Shown: piece after piece, positions 25,117 to 34,505 of the stretch
Numbering within the stretch: position 1 is the first letter of the stretch
Layout of the letters: every line of letters begins with the position of its first letter
NCBI GenBank assembly: GCA_002722565.1
Contig: PBMG01000001.1
Span: forward strand, 124,001-188,000
Length of the DNA stretch: 64,000 nucleotides
Direction: 5' to 3'
Origin: Acidimicrobiaceae bacterium
GTDB taxonomy: Bacteria > Actinomycetota > Acidimicrobiia > Acidimicrobiales > Poriferisodalaceae
Translations under genes and position numbers: made by a program
The notes under the pieces: generated by a model
The model's database searches: none
What the model was told of the DNA's origin: nothing
The model's input: the letters and a program-made list of their open reading frames with translations, nothing else

Positions 25117-26211
25117 ATGACCCTGACTAATACTGGCGCTGCTGTCGAACTGATTGATTCGTTTGCGGTAGGCCACGACAAGTTATGGCAAGGGCTTGGT
25201 GAATGCGGCACTTGGTGGTCAGGGCCGGATCGGGTAGCTGCGATAGCGGAGGGACGGCAAGCCCTTTGCTGCGAGTTGTGCAGAACCAGATCTGAAGTAC
25301 TTAGCCCGATGATGGTGCCAGGTGAGCATGACTCCATTTCACAGCTGTCTGCACCAGCAATTGACCTAATTCACAGATTGGGAACAGATCCAGGCAGATT
25401 GTCAAAGAGCTGGGCTTCGCAAATCATTGACGCCATGACAGAAGAAGCCTATGTGGAGCTTGTCACTGTGAACTGCATTCAATATGTGATCGATAGCTTT
25501 AGTCGTTGTTTGGGTCTACCGCTACGAGAATTGCCACAAGCAGGCGAAGGAATCCCAACTCGGATAAGGCCAGATGGGGTAGGTGACGTAGGAGCCTGGG
25601 TCAGTCAAAGCTTGGATAAATCGCTTGCGAACGTTTCACGGGCGGCATCATTAGTGCCAGATACCGAAAGCTTGTGGCGTGAACTAGTTCAGATGCACTA
25701 CAGCCGTGGTCCGGAGTTTGCCGATCTCGTATGGGATCGTGCATTGTCTCGACCTCAAGTAGAGCTCTTAGCTTCAACGGTGTCAGCCTTAAATGAATGT
25801 TTTTACTGAACAGCTGCACATGTATCGTTGCTCCGTGCGAGCAGCGAAGCGCTTAGCTCCGAGGTAAACATCGACCGACTAGAAGCAGGAGCTCAGGTGA
25901 CCAACGGTGACTTACTCGTCCGCTACGCTGAGTCGGCTGTCAGAGGCGACAGCGACCTACCTAGCGTGCGGAAAGAAGTTGAGCTTGCGGTGGGAACACA
26001 TGGCCTTATCGAAGCAGCGGCCACCGTCTCGGCGTTTGAGGGACTCAATCGGCTAGCGGATGCCACAGGAATTCAACTTGACGCCGGGCTCGCTGATGAA
26101 TCTGCGGACTTTAGAACAGCTCTTGGGTTAGACAGCTACTCGGGAGCCGCCAGCACCACCTCTCAAGGTAGTCCCGGGCGCGCAGCGGACGTTATGGGTA
26201 TTTTTAGATAG
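25117..26211 (+). CDS. AhpD-like selenoprotein with C-F-Y-U motif (in-frame TGA)
   Basis: The frame runs from the ATG at 25117 to 26211, interrupted only by TGA at 25807-25809. Both halves are in the same frame and belong to one protein of 364 residues. The N-terminal half has LGECGTWWSGPDRVAAIAE, a Cys pair in ALCCELCRTR, and PAIDLIHRLGTDPGRLSKSW. The junction reads LNECFY-U-TAAHVSLLRA, which is the CxxC...H redox site of AhpD/carboxymuconolactone decarboxylase proteins with the second Cys replaced by Sec231. The C-terminal half has FEGLNRLADATGIQLD, typical of this family. A hairpin at 25826-25846 fits a SECIS. AhpD-related proteins that swap Cys and Sec are known. Likely role: peroxide or thiol redox chemistry. 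Confidence 0.9.
25826..25846 (+). promoter_or_regulatory. Putative SECIS hairpin for the AhpD-like selenoprotein
   Basis: An eight-pair stem forms between CGTTGCTC (25826-25833) and GAGCAGCG (25839-25846), including one G-U pair. The loop is CGTGC (25834-25838), with G at the second position. It begins 25 nt after the TGA at 25807-25809, exactly as in the DsbA-like gene. The spacing and small loop fit bacterial SECIS elements. Confidence 0.78.
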
Positions 26212-26250
26212 GGAATTGAAGCAGGCAATTAAAACTCGCCAGAGGAACAT

Positions 26251-27375
26251 CTACTCGTCTATCTGAGGCTCCCGGGGTAACCCAAGAATTCGTTCCCCAA
26301 TTATGTTTCGTTGGATTTCGCTTGAGCCTCCCGCTATCGACATGCCCGGTGAATAAAGCAAGTTGTCGGTCGACCTAGAGTTCAACATCGATGCTGCACC
26401 CTGGAGAGAAGAATCTAACTGCGTTTCGTCGTAGCCAAGTTCGCTATTCATTAACTTTGCGACCGGTGCAATCAAAGGATCTCCTCCTCGTCGCTCCATG
26501 AGCGATTGAAGGGCTTTTCCTCGGTTGAGAATACGGGTCATCTCATCGGCTTTGACGCTGTCAAGCGAGCTAGATCCATCCAGCATTGCCTCTAATCTCT
26601 TCCTCAAGCTTATGACGCCCGCCGCTCCTGCCCCGCCCCGTTCATCTTGAAGTACTCCCATGGCGATACCCCAGCCGTTATTCACTTCTCCAAGAATGGA
26701 CTTGGCAGGCAACGACACATCAGTGAAGAAAACTTCGCAGAACTCGCTATCGCCAGTCATTTGCTTGATCGGTCGTACCTCGACCCCCGCAAGTTTCATG
26801 TCAAGTAAGAAAAAGGTTATGCCCTTGTGCTTGGGCTTTTCGCCGTCGGTGCGAGCCATCAGAATTCCATACTGAGCAAATTGAGCGTTCGAAGACCACA
26901 CTTTTTGTCCATTTAGGACGAAGGAATCACCATCCCTGATGGCTGAAGTTTGCAGCCCAGCCAAGTCGGATCCCGCACCCGGTTCGCTGAAGAGCTGGCA
27001 CCAAAGAATTTCGTTACTCAGCGTTGACCGGAGAAAATAGTCACGCTGCTCTTGGGTGCCGGATCTAAGGATCGCTTCTCCTGCAAGCACAATTCCTTGA
27101 AGGTTCAGATAGGGAGCGACTTCGGCCTTTGCGCACTCTTCGTGCCACACCACGTTGTGGTCAACGCTTAATCCCATGCCTCCATGGTCAACTGGCCAAT
27201 GGACTCCAGCCCAACCGGAATCGAAGCAGAATCGCTGCCAATGCATTGCGCGGTGATGCAGGTGCGGCGGCAAGATTGCACCGTAAGCGGGGCAGGCGTC
27301 ACCAGATACGACGGCTGCATTGATAAATTCCGCCGCATCCCCCCGGAATGCGTTAGTTGAGAGATCCTCGGCCAT
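26251..27375 (-). CDS. Acyl-CoA dehydrogenase (FadE type)
   Basis: A 374-residue acyl-CoA dehydrogenase, similar to the one at 16.9 kb. Landmarks are WCQLFSEPGAGSDLAGL, FVLNGQKVWSSNAQFAQYG and the C-terminal SIAGGSSEIQRNIIGERILGLPREPQ. The usual catalytic glutamate position (YEGT) is Gly in IAGGSS. The N-terminal helical domain is rather short. It faces the M20 peptidase gene across about 59 nt. Possibly an inactive or alternative-base subunit of a heteromeric dehydrogenase; this is inference from the motif only. Confidence 0.88.
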   Translation of the reverse strand: MAEDLSTNAFRGDAAEFINAAVVSGDACPAYGAILPPHLHHRAMHWQRFCFDSGWAGVHWPVDHGGMGLSVDHNVVWHEECAKAEVAPYLNLQGIVLAGEAILRSGTQEQRDYFLRSTLSNEILWCQLFSEPGAGSDLAGLQTSAIRDGDSFVLNGQKVWSSNAQFAQYGILMARTDGEKPKHKGITFFLLDMKLAGVEVRPIKQMTGDSEFCEVFFTDVSLPAKSILGEVNNGWGIAMGVLQDERGGAGAAGVISLRKRLEAMLDGSSSLDSVKADEMTRILNRGKALQSLMERRGGDPLIAPVAKLMNSELGYDETQLDSSLQGAASMLNSRSTDNLLYSPGMSIAGGSSEIQRNIIGERILGLPREPQIDE

Positions 27376-27434
27376 GGACAGAAGGTAGTACCGAGGCGTG
27401 CTGGCTGCATAGTCGGTTAGGTAGCATCTCGGCT

Positions 27435-28799
27435 ATGAGTGACCTCAGTCATACAAACGAGCAACTGACTAACCAAACTATTGAGCTGCTCCAACAGATG
27501 ATCCGCCACGAATGCGTCAACACTGGACAAAGCGATTCTGGTGAGGAAGTCCGAAACAGTGACGTTCTAGAAAATTTCTTAGAAGGACCTGGAGTAGATG
27601 TTGAGCGGTTCGACTGTCTGCCAGGCCGCCGCTCTATGGTGGCCCGGATAGAAGGGACCGACCCGACGGCACCATCGCTATGTCTGATGGGTCACACCGA
27701 TGTCGTTCCGGTTAGTCCTGAAGGATGGAGTCGCGACCCGTTCGGCGGCGAACTCATCGATGGAGAAGTGTGGGGACGCGGCGCGGTCGACATGTTGAAT
27801 CTGACTTCCTCGATGGCCGTCGCTTTTCGTCATTTGGCCCGAAGCGACTTTCGACCCAAGGGAGATCTGGTCTATTTCGGAGTAGCAGATGAAGAGGCAG
27901 GTGGCACCTATGGGGCAAAGTGGATGGCCGAAAACCATTGGGATGCGATGGCAGCAGACTATGTCTTAACTGAATTCGGGGGCCTGCCAACGGAAACTCC
28001 AGACGGTAGGAAGCTCACACTTGCTGCCGGCGAAAAAGGCCTTGGCTGGCGACGACTAACTGTCAAAGGAACACCCGGGCATGGGTCTATGCCATTTGGC
28101 TCCGATAACGCGGTGCTAAAAGCAGCGGAAATTATTCGAAGGTTGGGCGAGTATCGGCCTGCTGCCAAATTGACCGAGATGTGGCAACATCAGATTTCGA
28201 CCCTTGAACTCGGTAATGAGGTCAAGGACGCTCTTCTTCATCCGGAAACCGTGTGGGATGCAATCTCAAAATTGGATTCACCCGGTTTGGCCCGTCACCT
28301 TCACGCCTGCAGCCATACAACGTTTTCACCGAACGTAGTCCACGGAGGGGTCAAAACGAATGTAATCCCTGATTCGGTTGAAATAGACGTTGATATTCGA
28401 ACAGCGCCCGGCGACAGCGATGCGGTTGATCGACATCTCCGTGAAGCATTAGGAGAGCTTTTCGATGACGTCGAAGTCCGGGCGATTCACGATGACCCCG
28501 CCACATTCTCCTCCACTGACACTCCAATGTGGAACCTGTTAGAAGAGATGATGCAGAAGGCTCACCCAGGCGCACCACTAATCCCGTCACTAATCGTTGG
28601 AGCAACAGATGCCCGCTTCTACCGCGACAGGGGCGCGGTAGCTTATGGTGCGGGTTTGTTCAGCGACCGTGTTAACTCATCCGACTTCATGAGCCGCTTC
28701 CACGGCCACGACGAACGAGTCGACGTGGATTCGCTAGCTTTGACCACCCAACTGTGGATTGACGTCGCCACGAATTTCTGGGACAGGGTCAACGGCTGA
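27435..28799 (+). CDS. M20 family metallopeptidase (ArgE/DapE type)
   Basis: A 454-residue zinc-dependent amidohydrolase/peptidase. The metal site is outlined by LMGHTDVVPV, GRGAVDMLN, ADEEAGGTYGAKW and the late SRFHGHDERVDV; the dimerisation domain begins after GLGWRRLTVKGTPGHGSMPF. I start it at the ATG at 27435 (MSDLSHTN), since earlier in-frame codons overlap the divergent dehydrogenase gene. Substrates of this family include N-acyl amino acids and dipeptides, which fits the amide-cleaving genes nearby. Cytoplasmic. Confidence 0.9.
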   Translation: MSDLSHTNEQLTNQTIELLQQMIRHECVNTGQSDSGEEVRNSDVLENFLEGPGVDVERFDCLPGRRSMVARIEGTDPTAPSLCLMGHTDVVPVSPEGWSRDPFGGELIDGEVWGRGAVDMLNLTSSMAVAFRHLARSDFRPKGDLVYFGVADEEAGGTYGAKWMAENHWDAMAADYVLTEFGGLPTETPDGRKLTLAAGEKGLGWRRLTVKGTPGHGSMPFGSDNAVLKAAEIIRRLGEYRPAAKLTEMWQHQISTLELGNEVKDALLHPETVWDAISKLDSPGLARHLHACSHTTFSPNVVHGGVKTNVIPDSVEIDVDIRTAPGDSDAVDRHLREALGELFDDVEVRAIHDDPATFSSTDTPMWNLLEEMMQKAHPGAPLIPSLIVGATDARFYRDRGAVAYGAGLFSDRVNSSDFMSRFHGHDERVDVDSLALTTQLWIDVATNFWDRVNG

Positions 28800-28807
28800 G
28801 CAAATGA

Positions 28808-29497
28808 TCAACTAGCCGAGCAACCAATCTTTGGTGTTACATCTGAAGTCCTACCAACCCGAAGTGAAGTTACGACACCTGACGCATCTAGTTCCCAGAT
28901 GACCCGCATTAGGCTGTCACCGTCAGTTACAGGGACGAAAGTCAGGGAGTCACTCGTAGAGGATTCTTGGATCTTGCTACCGAAAGCTGCCTTGATCTCG
29001 TCCTTTGTTGATCCAATTCCGTATCCGGATTTTGTGGTGATGGGACCACTAGAAATATCGACGCGCACTACCTCTCCGTTGACGACCATAAAGGATGCTC
29101 CAGTAGCTCCGGCCGCTGGCGTGTAGTACTGGCATTTCTCGCTACCGGTTGATGCGGCGTTAAAGGTGACTCCCGCAGCTTCCTGGGCTTCGTCTAGCGT
29201 CTGGCCGATACGCACGGGTCCCAAACCTGCAGTTGTGATGGTGTCAGCGTTGGTCAAAGTAGGTGGAGCCGTTGTCTCTGTCTCTGTTCCATATCTCTCA
29301 GCTGCACTCTGAACCCCTGATGAAGTTGATGCTGAGCTATCAGCTGCTGCGGTATCGGTAGATGAGGGCGTTGTAACGCTAGGAAGGGTCGTAGTTGTGT
29401 CACTAGCAGTGCTGCTTAGTGAGCAGCCGGAGGCCACAAGAGCCAAGGCGCATGCAAGGCCAAGGAATTTCTTTGTGTCAATCGTTCTGTGTGTCAT
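28808..29497 (-). CDS. Predicted secreted lipoprotein
   Basis: A 229-residue protein with a lipoprotein signal: a basic start, the hydrophobic segment LGLACALALVASGC and a lipobox cysteine at about residue 25. A long Ser/Thr-rich linker follows (about residues 26-75). The C-terminal domain contains ITTAGLGPVRIGQTLDEAQEA and later GYGIGSTKDEIKAAFG, two related segments that suggest an internal duplication. It would be anchored on the outer face of the membrane. No enzymatic motif is seen and the function is unknown. The start is the ATG at 29497; an upstream in-frame ATG at 29530 would put a hydrophilic stretch before the signal. Confidence 0.82.
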   Translation of the reverse strand: MTHRTIDTKKFLGLACALALVASGCSLSSTASDTTTTLPSVTTPSSTDTAAADSSASTSSGVQSAAERYGTETETTAPPTLTNADTITTAGLGPVRIGQTLDEAQEAAGVTFNAASTGSEKCQYYTPAAGATGASFMVVNGEVVRVDISSGPITTKSGYGIGSTKDEIKAAFGSKIQESSTSDSLTFVPVTDGDSLMRVIWELDASGVVTSLRVGRTSDVTPKIGCSAS

Positions 29498-29682
29498 CTT
29501 CGCTTCGTCACCTCTTGAAGTAGCTCTCATGGTGGAAAGCTATCGAACCTAACTTGTGTAGATGAGGGTACATCTGTTGAGCTCAACGTGTCGCTTTGGT
29601 TCAGCGGTTAGTCTTGAAGAAGAATTATGCACGACTGTTAGTAGCTGGTAGTTGCGGCTGCAAGAACTGAATGGAGACCCTC

Positions 29683-31407
29683 ATGTCTAACGCTGAGTTT
29701 GACATTGTGATTCGAGGCGGAGAAGTTGTTGATGGCACTGGGGCTGCGGCCCAAAAGGCCGACGTCGCTATTGACGGCGACCGGATTGTGGCCGTGGGCC
29801 AAATAGACGGTCGGGGTGTCCGGGAAATTGATGCAACGGGAAAAATCGTCACACCTGGATTTGTTGATATTCACACCCATTTAGATGCTCAGCTGGCCTG
29901 GGATCCAATTGGCTCTAGTTCCTGTTGGCATGGGATCACTTCAGTAGTTATGGGCAATTGTGGAGTTACCTTCGCGCCGGTTAAAACAGAAGACATCTCT
30001 CATCTCGCAGAAATGATGGAGTCAGTCGAAGATATTCCCCGAGAGGCGATACTTCAGGGGTTGCCCTGGGACTGGCGGAGCTACGGCGAATATCTCTCCT
30101 TCCTTGACGGATTGCCTAAGGGCATAAACGTCGGAGGGATGGTTGGTCACGTCGCCGTGAGGTGGAACGTGATGGGAGAAGATAGCTTGGACGAAGAGCC
30201 AGCTAGCGCTGAACAAGTCGCACAAATGTGTGATTTGGTGGACGAAGCAATAGGTGCCGGCGCATTAGGATTCTCAACGTCACGAACCTTGCTCCATAGA
30301 ACCCCTGACGGTCGACCGATACCGGGCACATTCGCTGATGACGATGAACTATTTGCGTTTGCTGACGTTCTTGGCCGCCACGGCAAAGGCGTGTTCGAAT
30401 CAGCTCCAAGATTTGAAAAAGCAGGCGCCGACTGGGGTGGACTAAAGCATGAGATAAGAACACTTGGCGAAATCACTCGTCGGAGTGGTCGACCATCAAC
30501 GTTTGGTTTGGTCTACAACGCTGTGAGGCCAGATATGAGCGACGTAGCGCTCGCCGAGGTGGCTGCCGAGAACATGAACGGGGCTGACCTCCGACCGCAA
30601 ACGACTTGCCGCCCGATCGGAGTCGTTCTTGGGATCCAGCACCGCACGCCATGGGCTCGCGCTGGAGCGACATGGAAGTCGATGCAAGGTATGACCCTAG
30701 ACGAGCGGCTAGCCCTCATTCGAAACGAAGACACACGTCGGATCCTCATCGACGAAGCAAATAATCCTGAGCAAGTCCATGGTGGAGGTAGCGCCATGGT
30801 TGACCTCAGTCGCTTGTACCTGCTTGACGCAGAGGATCCTGACTACCGCGTTGGGCCAGAGGGAACGCTTGAGGCTAAAGCCGCAGAGGCTGGTGTGACG
30901 CCTGTTGAGTATTTCCTCGCTGAGACGGACCGGTCGGATGGTTCCGTCATGCTTTCTCTGCCGATTCTTAACCAAGACTACGAAGCGATCGAGACGATGA
31001 TGGCAGATGAATCGATCGTCATGGGTTTAGCGGACGCGGGAGCGCACGTAGGGCAAATCATGGATTCAAGTCAACCCACTTACTTCCTTAGTCACTGGGT
31101 TAGAGACACCGCCTTTTTCAGCCTTGAAGAGGGAGTACGAAGGATTACATCGGATACAGCAGATCTATTCGGCCTGGTAGATAGAGGTCGCATAGTTGAG
31201 GGTGCTTATGCCGACATAAACGTGATCGATTTCGAAGAGTTGTCTTTGAGTGGTCCTGAATATGTTCATGATTTCCCGGGTGGAGCGGGTCGTTATATCC
31301 AACGAGGTACCGGTTACGACGCGACAATCGTTAATGGCAAGGTGTTCATGGAGCAGGGTCAACACACCGGAGAATTGGCCGGGGTTACCCTCAGGTGCAC
31401 TGACTAA
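29683..31407 (+). CDS. N-acyl-D-amino-acid deacylase family amidohydrolase
   Basis: A 574-residue amidohydrolase of the D-aminoacylase type. It has the N-terminal beta-sandwich start FDIVIRGGEVVDGTG, the metal-binding FVDIHTHLDAQLAWDP, GVTFAPVK, GHVAVRW and the late GLADAGAHVGQIMDSS. The C-terminus returns to the beta-sandwich with YADINVIDFEEL. The ATG at 29683 follows tggagaccctc, a fair ribosome site, so it is preferred over the ATG 12 nt upstream. Likely cleaves N-acylated amino acids or related amides in the cytoplasm. Followed 33 nt later by a cyclophilin gene. Confidence 0.88.
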   Translation: MSNAEFDIVIRGGEVVDGTGAAAQKADVAIDGDRIVAVGQIDGRGVREIDATGKIVTPGFVDIHTHLDAQLAWDPIGSSSCWHGITSVVMGNCGVTFAPVKTEDISHLAEMMESVEDIPREAILQGLPWDWRSYGEYLSFLDGLPKGINVGGMVGHVAVRWNVMGEDSLDEEPASAEQVAQMCDLVDEAIGAGALGFSTSRTLLHRTPDGRPIPGTFADDDELFAFADVLGRHGKGVFESAPRFEKAGADWGGLKHEIRTLGEITRRSGRPSTFGLVYNAVRPDMSDVALAEVAAENMNGADLRPQTTCRPIGVVLGIQHRTPWARAGATWKSMQGMTLDERLALIRNEDTRRILIDEANNPEQVHGGGSAMVDLSRLYLLDAEDPDYRVGPEGTLEAKAAEAGVTPVEYFLAETDRSDGSVMLSLPILNQDYEAIETMMADESIVMGLADAGAHVGQIMDSSQPTYFLSHWVRDTAFFSLEEGVRRITSDTADLFGLVDRGRIVEGAYADINVIDFEELSLSGPEYVHDFPGGAGRYIQRGTGYDATIVNGKVFMEQGQHTGELAGVTLRCTD

Positions 31408-31440
31408 CGACTTCGGGTGTTCTAACGGTAGGGTGCTGAA

Positions 31441-31917
31441 ATGGCTTCAGTACCTGAAATGAACATTGATGAACAAACGATCTACCGTGTGACCCTGGAA
31501 ACCAATAAGGGCACGATCGTTATGGACCTTGACCCTAAGTTGGCGCCGAATACTGTCAACAACTTTATTAATCTTGCGCGCGATGGGTATTACACCGGTT
31601 TGACGTTTCACCGTGTTGTCCCTGACTTCGTCGTGCAGGGCGGTTGTCCCGAAGGAACTGGTACAGGTGGACCTGGGTACCGCTTCGATGATGAACCAGT
31701 CACGGGAGAATACACATTGGGTGCCGTTGCGATGGCAAACGCAGGACCTAACACAAATGGAAGCCAATTCTTCATCTGTATCGATGACTGCCGTTCAAAG
31801 CTTGCGCCTGCGTACAACTTGTTTGGATTTGTGACAACCGGCATGGATGTAGCCCTAAACATCGAGGTTGGGGACGTAATGCAAACGGTTCAAATCGAAG
31901 AGATCACTGGATCTTAA
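31441..31917 (+). CDS. Cyclophilin-type peptidyl-prolyl cis-trans isomerase
   Basis: A 158-residue single-domain cyclophilin. Active-site segments are GLTFHRVVPDFVVQGGCPEGTGTGGPGY (in parts: FHRVV, VVQGG), NTNGSQFFI and the final GFVTTGMDVALNIE. The catalytic Arg in FHR and the Gln and Phe residues are present. There is no signal peptide, so it is probably a cytoplasmic folding helper. The position of the cyclosporin-binding Trp or His is Tyr (PAYNLFG). Confidence 0.92.
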   Translation: MASVPEMNIDEQTIYRVTLETNKGTIVMDLDPKLAPNTVNNFINLARDGYYTGLTFHRVVPDFVVQGGCPEGTGTGGPGYRFDDEPVTGEYTLGAVAMANAGPNTNGSQFFICIDDCRSKLAPAYNLFGFVTTGMDVALNIEVGDVMQTVQIEEITGS

Positions 31918-31980
31918 ATCCCGCTGAAGGGAAGTCCTGTAAAAGGGTATGGTGTGGGCTCTAGCCAAAGGGGTCCTGAA

Positions 31981-32775
31981 ATGAGTGATGTAGTCCTTTA
32001 CGAAGAGATTGATGGTGTGGCTCTCGTCACGCTTAATCGACCTGAACGTCTGAACTCCTGGACGGGTGAACTTGGGTCAGCATATTTCGATGCCCTAGAC
32101 CGAGCATCAGGTTCGGGGGATGTGAAATCAGTCGTCGTTACAGGTGCCGGACGAGGTTTCTGTTCCGGAGCAGACATGGACATGCTCCAAGGAATCGGTG
32201 CGCGTGACGGCGAAGAAGAGTCGGCACCCAGACTCCGAAATGAACGCCACGACTATGCACTCAGCATCCCTAAGCCTGTTGTGGCTGCTATCAATGGCGC
32301 ATGCGCGGGCTTAGGTTTCGTGCACGCCATGATGTGCGATATCCGCTTCGCAGCGGAAGGAGCAAAGTTTACGAGCGCGTTTGCCCGACGTGGCTTAATT
32401 GCTGAGCATGGCGTTTCCTACATGTTGCCGCGCGTGGTTGGACCATCGAATGCCCTTGACATCCTTATGTCCGGTCGCGTTTTCTTGGCAGAAGAAGCCA
32501 AAGAAATGGGTGTAGTTAGTCGTGTCTTGCCCCCTGATGAACTTCTCGAGTCGACAATTCAATACGCGAGCGAGTTGGGTCGTTACAGCGCTCCCTGGTC
32601 AATGGCTCAAATGAAAAATCAAATTTGGAGTCAATTGGACATGGCCCGAACCGAGTCCTTAGAGGAATCCAATCGTGTGATGGCCCAGTCGCTTAAGAGG
32701 CCAGACTTCAAAGAAGGCGTGGCGAGCTTCGTTGAAAAGCGGGATCCCTCATTTGAGCCAGTGACCGGATCTTAA
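31981..32775 (+). CDS. Enoyl-CoA hydratase/isomerase family protein
   Basis: A 264-residue crotonase-fold protein. The segments VVVTGAGRGFCSGADMDML and AAINGACAGLGFVHAMMCDIR form the oxyanion hole. ARRGLIAEHGVSYMLPRVVG contains a glutamate at the catalytic helix position (AEHG). The ATG at 31981 is preferred because homologous sequence begins there; an upstream GTG frame adds only nine residues. It ends SFVEKRDPSFE, typical of the family. It lies 63 nt after the cyclophilin gene. Confidence 0.87.
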   Translation: MSDVVLYEEIDGVALVTLNRPERLNSWTGELGSAYFDALDRASGSGDVKSVVVTGAGRGFCSGADMDMLQGIGARDGEEESAPRLRNERHDYALSIPKPVVAAINGACAGLGFVHAMMCDIRFAAEGAKFTSAFARRGLIAEHGVSYMLPRVVGPSNALDILMSGRVFLAEEAKEMGVVSRVLPPDELLESTIQYASELGRYSAPWSMAQMKNQIWSQLDMARTESLEESNRVMAQSLKRPDFKEGVASFVEKRDPSFEPVTGS

Positions 32776-32827
32776 ATTTTACTATTAAACCTTCGCAGGA
32801 AGCGGCCCTCGCAGTAGCGTCCCTGGC

Positions 32828-34438
32828 ATGACGGAGACCTTGGGAGCTTTTGCGGTTCTAGCTTGGTTGGCCTATTTGGCCAGTCGGCTTTTAGCGCGCC
32901 GCCACCTACCAGAACTAGTTGGTTTCTTGATAGTGGGTGCGCTGTTAGGGCCATCTGGAATTGAGTTAGTAAGTGAGCATGAGTTGGCGTCCCTACGTCC
33001 GTTGACTGAAGTGGCGCTAGCAATCCTGATGTTTGTAATTGGTGAGCGCGTGTCAACGCGTGCGCTACGCGCAGCGAAATGGACGTTGACAACAGGAGCA
33101 ACCCAATACGCGTTGAGTGCAGTGTTGGTTTTTTGGGCTACGAGGGCTGTCGGAGCTGATAGATCGGTCGCCTTAGTGCTAGCGGCGCTCGCAGGTGCTG
33201 GGGCTCCCATGACGATCGCTCACATTGTTAGTTCAGTGAAGGCTAAGGGCGACTACGCAACCGGAGTGGTTGGTACTCACGCTGTTTCTGATGCCTTAGC
33301 GACAACTACATTTGCCGCGGTATTGCCAATAGCGACAATCTTGGCGGACCAGGATGCCGATATTTCGGCGGCAGTAGTTGATTTCGTTCAACTCGGAATC
33401 GGCGGCGCTGTCCTTGGCTTGCTGGGTGGTTGGTTCATCTCCCGTCTCGGATTCCAGATTGAGACTTCCGGTGAACTGCTCCTGTTCGTGCTTGTCCACA
33501 TCTTGCTGGGATGGGCTGTGGCCGATTGGCTAGAGATTTCGTTACCGCTTGCGGCGTTAATGGCTGGGGCAACTGCGGCCTCTGTCTCACCAGAAGCGTT
33601 TTCTCTGCGGTTGTTTCGCACTGTTAAAAGTATTGAACAGCCACTCTATTTGCTCTTTTTCGCACTCGCCGGAGCCTCCATCCACCTCGATGACCTTGGG
33701 GGAGTCGGGGTCGTAGGACTTGTTTATATAACCGTCAGAGTGGTCGCAAAGATAGTGGGCGGCCTGATCGGAGGCTTATTCGGTGGCCTGGGTTGGAAGA
33801 CTGCGCTCAGACTTGGGGTCAACCTAACTCCACAAGCCGGTGTTGCAGTCGGGCTGGCGGTCCTAGCAAGTGAAGTCCTGGGGAGCCCTGGAGCAGAGGC
33901 TGCGACTGTGGTTTTAGGGTCGGTAGTGCTGTTCGAGCTTGTCGGCCCCCTCCTGGTAGCGAAGGACCTTCAAGGCTCAAGTAACGTAACTGAGAATGGC
34001 TCGGCGGAATCAACCCAATTGGAGCTTCCAGCTAAAGTTTTGATTGCCTCTTCGATGCCTACAGAAATTCCAGAATGGTTGATAGATCTCGCTGCGCGTT
34101 GGCGTTCAAAATTGGTGGTGTATCAGCCCAAAGAACCAGAATCAGATTCGATTCAAGAGCTTTTGGCCCTCTGTGCCAGCAAGGACGTAGAGGTCCAGTT
34201 TCTGCCATTGCGAACCGAGAGTTTCACGGGTGCGGTTGTGAGGACGACTTCAGAAGTCCAGGCCGACATGGTTGTGTTGTTTGCCGAACGACCTCAGGGA
34301 GCGACCTCGCGACTGGTTCTGTTCCCTTCGGAACGAGTGGCCAGAGAGTTGACAGTACCTGTCCTTACTTTCCCTATAGCGATGCAAGGTCCGCCGGAGC
34401 CGCTGCAAAAGGCTCGACGCTGGCCTTGGTTAAGTTAA
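32828..34438 (+). CDS. CPA2-type cation:proton antiporter with C-terminal universal-stress-like domain
   Basis: A 536-residue membrane protein. Residues 1 to about 380 carry around 12 hydrophobic segments typical of Na+(K+)/H+ exchangers (LPELVGFLIVGALLGPSGIE, LTEVALAILMFVIGERV), with an ion-site aspartate in THAVSDALATT. From about residue 400 a soluble domain (KVLIASSMPTEIPEWLIDLA, ADMVVLFAERP) resembles a universal stress protein/UspA-like regulatory tail, though without a clear ATP-binding GxxGS motif. It probably exports Na+ or K+ in exchange for protons. No ribosome site is obvious before its ATG. Confidence 0.85.
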   Translation: MTETLGAFAVLAWLAYLASRLLARRHLPELVGFLIVGALLGPSGIELVSEHELASLRPLTEVALAILMFVIGERVSTRALRAAKWTLTTGATQYALSAVLVFWATRAVGADRSVALVLAALAGAGAPMTIAHIVSSVKAKGDYATGVVGTHAVSDALATTTFAAVLPIATILADQDADISAAVVDFVQLGIGGAVLGLLGGWFISRLGFQIETSGELLLFVLVHILLGWAVADWLEISLPLAALMAGATAASVSPEAFSLRLFRTVKSIEQPLYLLFFALAGASIHLDDLGGVGVVGLVYITVRVVAKIVGGLIGGLFGGLGWKTALRLGVNLTPQAGVAVGLAVLASEVLGSPGAEAATVVLGSVVLFELVGPLLVAKDLQGSSNVTENGSAESTQLELPAKVLIASSMPTEIPEWLIDLAARWRSKLVVYQPKEPESDSIQELLALCASKDVEVQFLPLRTESFTGAVVRTTSEVQADMVVLFAERPQGATSRLVLFPSERVARELTVPVLTFPIAMQGPPEPLQKARRWPWLS

Positions 34439-34505
34439 CTTCGTTTAACAATTGATCCGATGAGGTCTCAGTGGGCAAACTGTTGTGACCTACCGAAGGG
34501 AAGCG

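Noticed and set aside
25117-26211. Two separate genes (25117-25809 and 25828-26211), or a pseudogene
   Set aside because: The two frames are in phase, join at the AhpD active-site motif, and are followed by a SECIS-like hairpin at the same distance as in a second gene.
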